A stretch of DNA of 19,129 bases from UBA9619 sp964630665. Its GTDB lineage: Bacteria; Pseudomonadota; Gammaproteobacteria; Arenicellales; UBA868. This document shows positions 1 through 6,927 of the stretch, in pieces. The first letter of the stretch is position 1; each line of letters starts with the position of its first letter. The stretch covers positions 1 through 19,129 of the forward strand of contig CAZVVN010000061.1 of assembly GCA_964630665.1 (NCBI GenBank), read 5' to 3'. The notes beneath the pieces were generated by a model. The model had not been told where the DNA came from and made no database searches. It was given only the letters and a program-made list of their open reading frames with translations. A program made the position numbers and the translations under genes.

Positions 1-2
1 TG

Positions 3-68
3 CTTTATGCGCTGGCCGGCCTGACCTTCCCAGGCAACGCCTTACAAGCTGAAGATCCGTTGACCTGA
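3..68 (+). CDS. Possible 3' end of a plus-strand gene running in from the left
   Basis: The third frame is open from the window edge to a TGA at 66-68 and reads LYALAGLTFPGNALQAEDPLT. The other two plus frames close earlier, at a TGA at about 22 and a TGA at about 50. A GC-rich inverted repeat with a one-base bulge and a short T-run follows at 70-94, as expected after a gene end. Twenty-one codons are too few to identify a family, so this is an inference from frame and position only. Confidence 0.3.
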   Translation, partial: LYALAGLTFPGNALQAEDPLT

Positions 69-69
69 C

Positions 70-94
70 TCCCCGGGCACATCGGGAACCTTTT
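70..94 (+). terminator. Weak candidate intrinsic terminator
   Basis: TCCCCG and CGGGA can pair with one bulged C around a short loop, followed within a few bases by TTTT at 91-94. The stem is only about five base pairs, so this is a weak call. It sits between the possible plus-strand gene end at 68 and the end of the minus-strand gene at 134. Confidence 0.25.
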
Positions 95-133
95 CCGAAC
101 TGCAGTCGATAGTAAGAATTCTGATGGTACGAA

Positions 134-322
134 TCAGCTGCCGCTACGTACGGTCAGTTTCTGGCACCTGCGGCACTCGCGCTTTTCAACCGTGCCGCCA
201 CCGCCGAAACTGCCCGTGATGCTGATCACCCGGTAATCGTGCACACCGATCCTGCACAGTACCCGTCTGACCGTGGTCCGGAGACTGCCCTTCTCACCTG
301 AACCTGGCGGCACGTCAGCCAA
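134..322 (-). CDS. Small hypothetical protein with three cysteines (possible partial zinc ribbon)
   Basis: A 62-residue ORF starting at TTG (322), preceded by AAGGGGG about ten bases upstream, which serves as a ribosome binding site. The protein has a basic middle (RRVLCRIGVHDYRVI) followed by a glycine-rich turn and a CRRC motif near the C terminus. The layout, one Cys plus His in the first half and a CxxC in the second, resembles small single zinc-knuckle proteins, but I do not recognise the family. It is convergent with the putative gene ending at 68. The ribosome binding site lies within a possible hairpin at 332-348. It could be a chance ORF; the ribosome binding site and the cysteine pattern argue mildly for a real gene. 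Confidence 0.45.
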   Translation of the reverse strand: MADVPPGSGEKGSLRTTVRRVLCRIGVHDYRVISITGSFGGGGTVEKRECRRCQKLTVRSGS

Positions 323-331
323 ATCTGCACC

Positions 332-348
332 CCCTTAAAGACTAAGGG
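332..348 (-). promoter_or_regulatory. Hairpin overlapping the ribosome binding site of the small ORF
   Basis: CCCTTA at 332-337 pairs with TAAGGG at 343-348 around a five-base loop. On the minus-strand transcript the second arm (TAAGGG) is part of the purine-rich tract before the TTG at 322, so folding would hide the ribosome binding site. The rest of 349-519 shows no gene or clear signal that I can support. Confidence 0.3.
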
Positions 349-519
349 TGATACGGCGCCTGCCGACGAGACCCATTAGTCATGATGGCAGACCCAGTAC
401 CCGAGCTCACCCGGGGAACGGCACCCGAACGATGCCGATAACCCCACTCTTCGTCAGTCTACCATGCCGGGCCGGACAGCAGACCGGGTGATAAGGCTCG
501 TCCTTGGCCGACGAACGGC

Positions 520-1572
520 TTAACCCGCGGCCCTGTACCAGTTGACGCCGTCAGTGTCGGATTCGACCTCGATGCGACCCTCATCCAGGAGATAATTCAG
601 GTGTGCAACCGACTCGCCCGTGGCCAAGATCAGATTGTGCTTGTTGATCTCACTCTTGAACAGAACAGGAAAAACGTCGACCGCCCGCCGCGGCTCGCGG
701 CACAGGACCTGAAGCTTGTCCAAGCCGTCATTGTGCTCGGCAATCAGAACGTCCAGACGCTCGTGTGCACCACGGAACGGCCGGCCGTGGGCGGGTAACA
801 CCAGCACATCCTCGGGGATCGATGCTTTCAGCATTTTGAGCGACTCCAACCAGTCACCCAGTGGATTGGCCTCGGGTTCAGTCGGATAAACACTGACGTT
901 CGGGGAGATGGTCGGTAACAGTTGATCGCCGGAGATCAGCAGATTGCGTTCGGCACAGTAAAGACAAGCGTGCTCCGGCGAATGCCCCCGGCCGATAATC
1001 ACCTGCCATTGATCGGATCCGATCTCAAAGCAATCACCGTCCTGCAACCGGCGGTAGGCTTCGGGAACTGGCGAGACATACTTGCCGAACATACCGAACA
1101 TTTTGTGGTAATAGTCCATCGCCTCGAGCGGGAAACCCGCCCCCCGGTAGAAGCGATTGCCAGCTTCGGGCGTCGTGCGCCCGGTATCGGCGACAAGTAC
1201 ACGGCACAGCAGGTATTCACTGCGGGTCATCCAGAGCGGCGCGTCAAACATCTCTGACAGCCAGCCGGCACAACCGATGTGGTCGGGGTGAAGATGCGTC
1301 ACCACAATGCGATCGATAGGACGTCCGGCCATCGGGCCGTCAAAGGCTTTGTGCCAGGCTGCCTTGGCCCCGTCAAAACACACGCCGGTGTCAGCTACGG
1401 TCCAGCCATCACTGTCCTCGAGCAGCCACAGGTTGATGTGGTCGAGCTTGAACGGCAGCGGCGATCGCAGCCAGACAATACCGGGTGCAACCCGAATGCT
1501 CTCGCCGGTCTCGGGCCGGGTCTCGAACGCATAGCTGACCCCCTCTTGCTTCCGGGTATCAGACACTGTCAT
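520..1572 (-). CDS. MBL-fold metallo-hydrolase
   Basis: This 350-residue protein has the metallo-beta-lactamase fold metal-binding set: THLHPDH at residues 92-98 (His93, His95, Asp97, His98), GHSPEH with His197, SGD with Asp216 and PAHG with His262. These positions bind two divalent metals, usually zinc or iron, in glyoxalase II and related hydrolases. The extra C-terminal part (about 270-350) fits the helical, winged-helix-like tail seen in LACTB2-type members. Such enzymes hydrolyse thioesters, lactones or phosphodiesters; the substrate is not readable here. There is no signal peptide, so it should be cytoplasmic. The ATG overlaps the TGA of the upstream AhpD-like gene (ATGA at 1569-1572), which points to one transcript and coupled translation. 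Confidence 0.92.
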   Translation of the reverse strand: MTVSDTRKQEGVSYAFETRPETGESIRVAPGIVWLRSPLPFKLDHINLWLLEDSDGWTVADTGVCFDGAKAAWHKAFDGPMAGRPIDRIVVTHLHPDHIGCAGWLSEMFDAPLWMTRSEYLLCRVLVADTGRTTPEAGNRFYRGAGFPLEAMDYYHKMFGMFGKYVSPVPEAYRRLQDGDCFEIGSDQWQVIIGRGHSPEHACLYCAERNLLISGDQLLPTISPNVSVYPTEPEANPLGDWLESLKMLKASIPEDVLVLPAHGRPFRGAHERLDVLIAEHNDGLDKLQVLCREPRRAVDVFPVLFKSEINKHNLILATGESVAHLNYLLDEGRIEVESDTDGVNWYRAAG

Positions 1573-2168
1573 GAACCGGGCTCCGGTTTGCCGGCCCGAC
1601 CCAGCGTGTAGAACTCTTCGTTCGGACGCATAGCAACCAAGTTCGCCATCCGGTTCGACAGAGCAAAGAACGCCGTGATAGCGCCGATGTCCCAGATGTC
1701 CTCTTCGCTGAAGCCGTGTTCTTGCAACAACGCGTAATCGGCTTCGTCAAGGGCAGCCGAGTCGGCGGCTACCTTGTGGGCAAAGGCGAGCATTGCAGAC
1801 TGACGGGTACTGATGTCCGCCTTGCGATAGTTGATCGCGACCTGATCAGCCACTAGCGGATCCTTGGCGTAGATGCGAAGGATCGCACCGTGCGCAATGA
1901 CGCAGTACTGGCAGTTGTTGGCCCCGGACGTGGAGACCACGATCATTTCGCGCTCGGCCTTGGTGAGGCCACCGTCGCTGAGCATCAGCGCGTCGTAATA
2001 ATCAAAGAATGCCCGGAATTCACCAGGCCGATGCGCAAGAGCCAGGAACACGTTGGGCACAAAGCCTGATTTTTCCTGAACTTCGAGAATCCGCTCCCGG
2101 ATATCATCCGGTAGATCACTGAGCGCCGGCACCGGGAATCGGCTGATCGGTCTGTCATTTACTTCCAT
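1569..2168 (-). CDS. Peroxidase-related enzyme of the AhpD/carboxymuconolactone decarboxylase-like family
   Basis: The 199-residue protein has the AhpD-type signature: Glu74, then eleven residues, then Cys86-x-x-Cys89 followed by His93 (NNCQYCVIAHG). In AhpD this Cys pair and its Glu/His relay carry out thiol-disulfide and peroxidase chemistry. The length and the N-terminal segment (RFPVPALSDLPDDIRERI) match the group named uncharacterized peroxidase-related enzymes rather than short CMD proteins. It is the first gene of a two-gene unit with the MBL-fold hydrolase, sharing an ATGA overlap. The ribosome binding site before the ATG at 2168 is poor (AAGACA), so the start is likely but not certain. 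The physiological reductant and peroxide cannot be inferred. Confidence 0.88.
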   Translation of the reverse strand: MEVNDRPISRFPVPALSDLPDDIRERILEVQEKSGFVPNVFLALAHRPGEFRAFFDYYDALMLSDGGLTKAEREMIVVSTSGANNCQYCVIAHGAILRIYAKDPLVADQVAINYRKADISTRQSAMLAFAHKVAADSAALDEADYALLQEHGFSEEDIWDIGAITAFFALSNRMANLVAMRPNEEFYTLGRAGKPEPGS

Positions 2169-2206
2169 ATGTCTTGTGTCTTGAATGTGTGGCTCGATCG
2201 AGGGGA

Positions 2207-2240
2207 CCCGGGAATCTAGCAGGATTTACGGGTTCCCGGG
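2207..2240. repeat. Eight-base inverted repeat (CCCGGGAA / TTCCCGGG)
   Basis: CCCGGGAA at 2207-2214 and TTCCCGGG at 2233-2240 are perfect inverted copies separated by 18 bases, about 40-70 bases upstream of the AhpD-like start on the minus strand. The position suits an operator or 5' leader hairpin. Each arm contains the palindrome CCCGGG, which lowers the significance in high-GC DNA. Confidence 0.35.
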
Positions 2241-2276
2241 AGATTGAGCCCAGCGGCCGTAAAATCGAGGGTCGGC

Positions 2277-2423
2277 TTAGTGAAAAAGCCGGCGGGCATT
2301 ACCGTGTGTAATGAGCGCCGCGGCAACCATTGCGCACAATAAATAACGGCCTGGATACACGATTCGGGCGCTGCACCGTCTCCAGTGATCAAGAATAATC
2401 TGCACGGGCCTATTATCGATCAC
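2277..2423 (-). pseudogene. Possible remnant of an amidohydrolase C terminus
   Basis: A frame open on the minus strand from 2423 to a TAA at 2277 ends in ALITHGNARRLFH. The GNARRLF ending is typical of the last helix of amidohydrolase-superfamily enzymes, where a similar Asn-Ala-x-x-Leu-Phe motif closes the protein. No ATG opens the frame, apart from an internal one at 2330, and a TGA lies just before it at 2424-2426. If the match is real this is a decayed 3' end left between the PLP enzyme and the AhpD-like gene. The upstream residues do not look like the family, so a chance match is possible. Confidence 0.25.
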
Positions 2424-2464
2424 TCAACAACAGGCCTGCCAGATGTAAACATGCCGTCAGTTTT

Positions 2465-3658
2465 CTAACTGCTTCTGGAACGTCCGGTGAGAAGCACCGC
2501 CGCCCGGCCTGTCTCAACCAGCTGACCCATGCGACGGGCCGCCAGCACCCCGGCAAGGCCGGCCGACCCCGTGGGGTCCACGGCGATCGGCTGGCCATCA
2601 GTTAACCGCTGCGCCTGCCCGATCTCGTTTTCCGTCGCGACAATACTGCCACCTCCGGTTTCCAGCAACGCCCGGACTACACCCAGCCAGTCGTAGGTCA
2701 CGTCGTCGAGTATCCCCGTCGCCACACTCTGTGGATTCTCCCACGGGTACATCAGCTGGTCGGCGCGATCTTGCGCATCGTTCAGAACAACCTGCGGAGC
2801 GCCGTGATGACGCACTCCCTTCCAGGCCCGGTCAAAGGGTGCACACCCAGCCGACTGGACAGCCCAGACCCTTGGCAGATGCGCCAGCCTACCGAGCTGG
2901 ACCGCTTCTATGAGACCGATGGCACAACTGGCCAGCAGCGCGCCGCCACCCACCTGGACCATCAGATCGTCGACCTCGACTGCAGCATCCGCGATCTGAT
3001 CCGCCAGTTCCCAACCGATGGTCCGGCCGCCATCGAGTACCCAGTGACTCTCGCTGGCTTGTACACTGAATGGAAAGCTGCCGCTGGCGACAGCCGCCTG
3101 GAAGCGGGCCATGCAGGGATCACCGGCCTGGCCCTCGGTGCGTTCACAGATGTGAATCGTGGCGCCGAGTGCACCCAGACCATCGACCACAATATCGTCT
3201 GCCCAAGGCGGGATAAATACGTCGATCGGCCGACCAACCGCGCCCGCAACCGTGGCGGCGGCGAGTGCCGCATTGCCGCACGAGGAAATGGCCAGGCGAG
3301 TACTATCTGGCACTTCGTCAACCAGCATGTGCAGGACCAAGCCCATCAGGTGACGGGCCTTATGCGACCCGGCAACATTGCCGGTCTCCACCTTGGCCGA
3401 CAACAACACCGGCAACGTGTCGTCAGCGGGCGAGATGCCCTCGATAAACGGCGTGACACGAAACCCGGTGCCGCAGGTTCTGGCAATGGCACTGTCGATG
3501 TCATGAACAACTGCAACGAAAGCCGCATCACTCCAGCCGGCCGCCATCGCCCGATGCCAGGACCAGAGCAGCTTGCGGTAATGTACGAAAGGATTGATTC
3601 CGGTATCGGGAACCGGCCACTCGGCCGCCGGCGGGGTGTCCAGCCAGGACCCGCTCAT
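2465..3658 (-). CDS. Fold-type II PLP-dependent enzyme (threonine synthase/dehydratase-like)
   Basis: A 397-residue member of the tryptophan-synthase-beta (PALP) superfamily. The PLP lysine is Lys100 in GSHKARH; the asparagine loop that holds the cofactor ring is SSCGNAALA (125-133); the glycine-rich phosphate loop is VQVGGGALL (235-242). Relatives include threonine synthase, threonine dehydratase and diaminopropionate ammonia-lyase. The first 60 residues (PFVHYRKLLWSWHRA and after) resemble the lead-in of threonine synthase-like proteins. It would eliminate or replace a beta or gamma substituent on an amino acid; the substrate is unknown. The ATG has no strong ribosome binding site, so the start is provisional. 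It is divergent from the alpha/beta hydrolase at 3926. Confidence 0.88.
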   Translation of the reverse strand: MSGSWLDTPPAAEWPVPDTGINPFVHYRKLLWSWHRAMAAGWSDAAFVAVVHDIDSAIARTCGTGFRVTPFIEGISPADDTLPVLLSAKVETGNVAGSHKARHLMGLVLHMLVDEVPDSTRLAISSCGNAALAAATVAGAVGRPIDVFIPPWADDIVVDGLGALGATIHICERTEGQAGDPCMARFQAAVASGSFPFSVQASESHWVLDGGRTIGWELADQIADAAVEVDDLMVQVGGGALLASCAIGLIEAVQLGRLAHLPRVWAVQSAGCAPFDRAWKGVRHHGAPQVVLNDAQDRADQLMYPWENPQSVATGILDDVTYDWLGVVRALLETGGGSIVATENEIGQAQRLTDGQPIAVDPTGSAGLAGVLAARRMGQLVETGRAAVLLTGRSRSS

Positions 3659-3925
3659 CTGGGCGTCCGGCGCGCAGGGCGCCGGTTCAACGACGGGGTG
3701 AGCGCTTTACTCTGGAAACAGATCTCGACCCGATGTCGATCCGGCTCGGTCATGCTCACGGTGGAGGTTTGATTGACCATCTGGTGACTCTAGATCAGCG
3801 GGTTCCCTGACGCCCAGTCACTCTACACGATCTGCGAGGGGACGTTGCTCAGGAACACAAAAGATACGCGCCCGTTCCGCCTGTGCATAATGGATCGCCT
3901 CTTGTTCTTTGGAAAATGATCGACC

Positions 3926-4786
3926 ATGCTGGCTGACCTCGTTGAAGTCACGACCGAAGACGGTATCGCGCTGGGTGGCGCCTACTTCGCACCGACCGGC
4001 AGCAGCCCCAGCCAAGGCCCCGTAGAGGCCATTTGTTTCTTCCACGGTGACTCAGGGCATTTCTACCGGTCGCTTTATCTGGCGCTCGGTGAGCACCTTG
4101 CCGGACACGGCATCGCACTGCTGTCCGCCAACCGCCGCGGCCACGACACCATCGCCAACGGCACTCGCGGCGGTCCGCCCAAGGGTTACGCCTTCGAGTC
4201 GGTGGCCGAATCTCCCCTGGACTACTCGGCCTGGTTGGCGTTTTTGCACAGCAAAGGCCACAGCCGGCTGGCGCTCGGCGGACACAGTGGCGGGGCGGTG
4301 CGGGCTGTGTACGCCCAGTCCCGCAAGCAGTTTCCGGATGTCGCTGCGGTACTGGCTGTCTCGCCCGGGGAATACGATCACGCCGGATTGATCGACCTAC
4401 ACGGAGAGCGGTTCGTCAATGCTTTCCAGCAGGCCGAGTCCGAAATCGCGGCCGGCCGTCCCGACAACCTGCTGACGCCCGGCATTCCCTGGGGCTGCAC
4501 TTGGAGCAGCGCGGCCTTCCTCGACTGTTTCAACGCCGATAACCGTTATAGCGTCCGCCAGCGGATCAAGTATGTGTCCTGCCCAACGCTGTTCATCTTC
4601 GGGACGCTCGAGTGTGAACCCGACGGGGACCAGGCATTACCGGTCTGCGGGGCCGCCATGCGGCAACTGAGCCAGACCGATCAAGCGAACGTATCGGTCG
4701 AAGTGATCGAGGGTGCCAACCACGGCTATGAAGGACAGCAGACCGCCCTGTTCGACACCGTTCACCGCTGGCTTGTCCAGCTGTAG
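3926..4786 (+). CDS. Alpha/beta hydrolase
   Basis: This 286-residue protein has the alpha/beta hydrolase nucleophile elbow GGHSGG with Ser121, an oxyanion-hole region at FFHGDSGH (38-45) and a C-terminal catalytic His266 in GANHGYEG. The acid is probably in the FGTLECEPDGD segment, where a strand-end Asp or Glu normally sits. There is no signal peptide or lipobox, so it is likely a cytoplasmic esterase, lipase-like or C-C hydrolase. The family does not reveal the substrate. The ATG has only a weak GGA 12 bases upstream. A CATAAT hexamer at 3886-3891 could be a -10 element, but no good -35 accompanies it. It converges with the dehydrogenase ending at 4815, with 28 bases between. Confidence 0.9.
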   Translation: MLADLVEVTTEDGIALGGAYFAPTGSSPSQGPVEAICFFHGDSGHFYRSLYLALGEHLAGHGIALLSANRRGHDTIANGTRGGPPKGYAFESVAESPLDYSAWLAFLHSKGHSRLALGGHSGGAVRAVYAQSRKQFPDVAAVLAVSPGEYDHAGLIDLHGERFVNAFQQAESEIAAGRPDNLLTPGIPWGCTWSSAAFLDCFNADNRYSVRQRIKYVSCPTLFIFGTLECEPDGDQALPVCGAAMRQLSQTDQANVSVEVIEGANHGYEGQQTALFDTVHRWLVQL

Positions 4787-4814
4787 AACAGGCATAACCA
4801 GCGGACACCGATTT

Positions 4815-5699
4815 TCAAGGACGAATACGCGCACCCGTACGGGCCTCGTAGGTCAGCGCGACTTCGCTCATATCAGCCTGCGGCCCTTGTTCAGCAAGTG
4901 CCTGACCCAGAGCATCGAAGGCCTCCCGGCCGATGGGCATCCGCACAGCCAAGTCGTCCGCGATGGCGAGCGCTAGGCTCGCGTCCTTGTGCATCAGACC
5001 CATGCTGAAGCCCTGCTTCATTTTTCCCGACAGAATATTGTCGGGCAAGGTGATCTCTGTCGCGTAACTGCGCCCCGAACTCTTCTGGATGATTGAAACC
5101 GCTGTCTCGGGCGTTACACCGGCCCGTACCAGCAGCGACACGGCCTCGAAGGTCGCCAGACGGCAGACCAGGTTCAGCAGGTTGTTGCCCACCTTGACAG
5201 CATGACCGGTGCCAACCCCGCCCGCGTGCATGACGTTGCAGCTGATGGAATCAAGCACCCGTGAGGCCCGTTCAAACTGGTCGGTCGTCCCACCCACGAT
5301 GATCGCGATGGTGCCGGCATCAGCTCCGCGCGGGCCGCCGCTGACCGGGGCATCGATGAGCTCTATAGAGCGCTCACGGAGCCGCGCCGCCATCTCGCAG
5401 GTCGCAGCCGGATCACCGGTGGTCATGTCGATTACCAGCGTGCCGCGTTCGAGAGCCGAGGCAAGCGACTGCTCCCCGAACAGCAGCGATTCAAGCTGCG
5501 CCGAGGTCGGCAGGCACGTGAGTACGATATTGGCGCCCTGTGCCAAATCCGACGGCGACCCGGCAGTGACCGCACCGGTGGATTCAAAGGCGGCAAGTGC
5601 TGCCGGGTCCCGGTCGTAAACCACCAGTTGATGATCCGCGGTCAGCCGCCGTGCCAGCGGTGCGCCCATGTTGCCCAAACCAATGAAACCTACCCGCAT
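4815..5699 (-). CDS. NAD(P)-dependent beta-hydroxyacid dehydrogenase (3-hydroxyisobutyrate dehydrogenase family)
   Basis: The 294-residue protein has the N-terminal Rossmann motif GLGNMG (7-12), the substrate-binding signature DAPVSGG (116-122) and the catalytic lysine Lys169 in GTGHAVKVGNNLL. These define the beta-hydroxyacid dehydrogenase family, which includes 3-hydroxyisobutyrate and tartronate semialdehyde reductases; members oxidise a beta-hydroxyacid or reduce the semialdehyde. Length and domain order are normal. The start is strongly supported by AAGGAG eight bases upstream (5708-5713 on the complementary strand). It is the last gene of a minus-strand series behind the EamA transporter and the first MttB-type protein; the 92-base gap to the transporter leaves co-transcription likely but unproven. 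Confidence 0.93.
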   Translation of the reverse strand: MRVGFIGLGNMGAPLARRLTADHQLVVYDRDPAALAAFESTGAVTAGSPSDLAQGANIVLTCLPTSAQLESLLFGEQSLASALERGTLVIDMTTGDPAATCEMAARLRERSIELIDAPVSGGPRGADAGTIAIIVGGTTDQFERASRVLDSISCNVMHAGGVGTGHAVKVGNNLLNLVCRLATFEAVSLLVRAGVTPETAVSIIQKSSGRSYATEITLPDNILSGKMKQGFSMGLMHKDASLALAIADDLAVRMPIGREAFDALGQALAEQGPQADMSEVALTYEARTGARIRP

Positions 5700-5791
5700 A
5701 ATGTCGCTCCTTCATTGAATGGCAGTCAGTGTCTCACCGCCTCCCCGGTCCCGAGGGCATTGTAGGGCGTGGCCACATCACCAGCAGCGAC

Positions 5792-6778
5792 TCAGCGCGA
5801 TGCCCGTACGCTCCGAAGCTGGGTGTAGAGTACCCCGGAGATGATCAGCGCCCCGGCGACCAGATGCAGTGGCGTGGGGTAACGACCTAAGCTGACCGTG
5901 ATCAGAACCACGATGATCGGTACCAGGTTCTGGTACATCGAGCCGATGGTTACCCCGACCCGGCTGACACCGAAGTGCCAGAGAAAGATAGACGTCGAAG
6001 CAGGTCCTACGGACAGCCAGGCGATCACCAACCACTCGCGGGCATCGCTGCCGAACCGGACATCGTCAAACCCCACGAGTTCAGCCAGGCCCACGTAGGT
6101 CACAAAACCGATCGTACCGGCAGCCACGGTCAGCGCCGCAATACCGAGCTGTGGCAGTCCCTTGAGCCAGCGCTGGCAGTTGTACGAGTACCAGACCCAG
6201 ATCGCCATGGCGATCAGTACGATGATCTCGCCGCCCCGGAATTCATCAACACTGCCACCGCTGGCGAACACCGCACAGACTCCACCGGCGACCGCCAGAG
6301 TGACGCCAAGCACAATACCCTTCTGCAGCGGCTGCGCATAGACCAGCCCGGTGATCAGAGCCGCGACGATCGGTCCGGTCGCGGCGATCAGCGCGCCGGC
6401 CACCGCGTTGGAACGTTGAATGCCCCAGGCAAAGAGAAAGGTGGACAAGGCCACACCGACAATTCCCAGAAGGAAGATCCTGCCCCAGGGAGCAGCGCGA
6501 AGAGTCGATCTGAAGTCTTCCCGGAACGCAAATACCACCAGTAGGATCATCCCGCCACCGCCCATCCTCACGAAGGTGATCGCCACCGGGTCCCAGTTGT
6601 CGAGCAGATATTCCGTAGCCGGAAACATGGTTGCCCAGATGCTCACCCCGCAGCAGAACGCGAGGTTACCGAGGATTTTCTGCTGCGGACTGGTCGAACT
6701 GTCGGCTGGATTCAAAATCAGTGTGGCCTCAAGGTCAGGTTCTGAGTTTTGCCTGGCATCTCCAGGGAAAGTTTTCAA
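5792..6778 (-). CDS. EamA/DMT-family permease
   Basis: A 328-residue, strongly hydrophobic protein with about ten membrane segments in two EamA repeats (roughly residues 37-165 and 180-320). Features include FVRMGGGGMILL in the third segment, AGALIAATGPIVAAL near the end of the first repeat and SMYQNLVPIIVVL in the second. DMT permeases export or exchange amino acids, bases or similar small metabolites at the inner membrane. The called TTG start (6778) gives a polar 30-residue N terminus and has a poor ribosome binding site; an internal start near the first membrane helix is possible. It lies between the MttB-type gene and the dehydrogenase, suggesting transport of a related metabolite, though DMT substrates cannot be predicted from sequence. 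Confidence 0.9.
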   Translation of the reverse strand: MKTFPGDARQNSEPDLEATLILNPADSSTSPQQKILGNLAFCCGVSIWATMFPATEYLLDNWDPVAITFVRMGGGGMILLVVFAFREDFRSTLRAAPWGRIFLLGIVGVALSTFLFAWGIQRSNAVAGALIAATGPIVAALITGLVYAQPLQKGIVLGVTLAVAGGVCAVFASGGSVDEFRGGEIIVLIAMAIWVWYSYNCQRWLKGLPQLGIAALTVAAGTIGFVTYVGLAELVGFDDVRFGSDAREWLVIAWLSVGPASTSIFLWHFGVSRVGVTIGSMYQNLVPIIVVLITVSLGRYPTPLHLVAGALIISGVLYTQLRSVRASR

Positions 6779-6852
6779 CGTTCACCGCAACCACCGCCTC
6801 ACACTGGCTCTGCCAGAGCCCGCTTCAGCCGTCCCACGGAGAGGCCAAGCAT

Positions 6853-6896
6853 TCTACAGCCAGTTGTCATCTCGTCGGCCAGCGACCGGCTGTAGA
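6853..6896 (-). repeat. Nine-base inverted repeat between MttB-type gene and permease
   Basis: TCTACAGCC at 6853-6861 and GGCTGTAGA at 6888-6896 are inverted copies with a 26-base spacer. They sit in the 149-base gap between the two minus-strand genes. There is no T-run, so this is not a standard terminator; it could be an mRNA-processing hairpin or an operator. Confidence 0.35.
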
Positions 6897-6927
6897 GCAC
6901 CTCGGCTGAATGTGCCGCAGTAGAGGC

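Noticed and set aside
2771..3772. Long plus-strand ORF (333 codons) opposite the PLP enzyme
   Set aside because: It mirrors the high-GC PLP enzyme gene, shows no family motif and has a low-complexity, Arg/Pro/Gly-rich product. The minus-strand protein has clear cofactor motifs.
3841..3925. Promoter before the alpha/beta hydrolase
   Set aside because: A CATAAT hexamer at 3886-3891 looks like a -10, but no -35 at 16-18 bases resembles the consensus.
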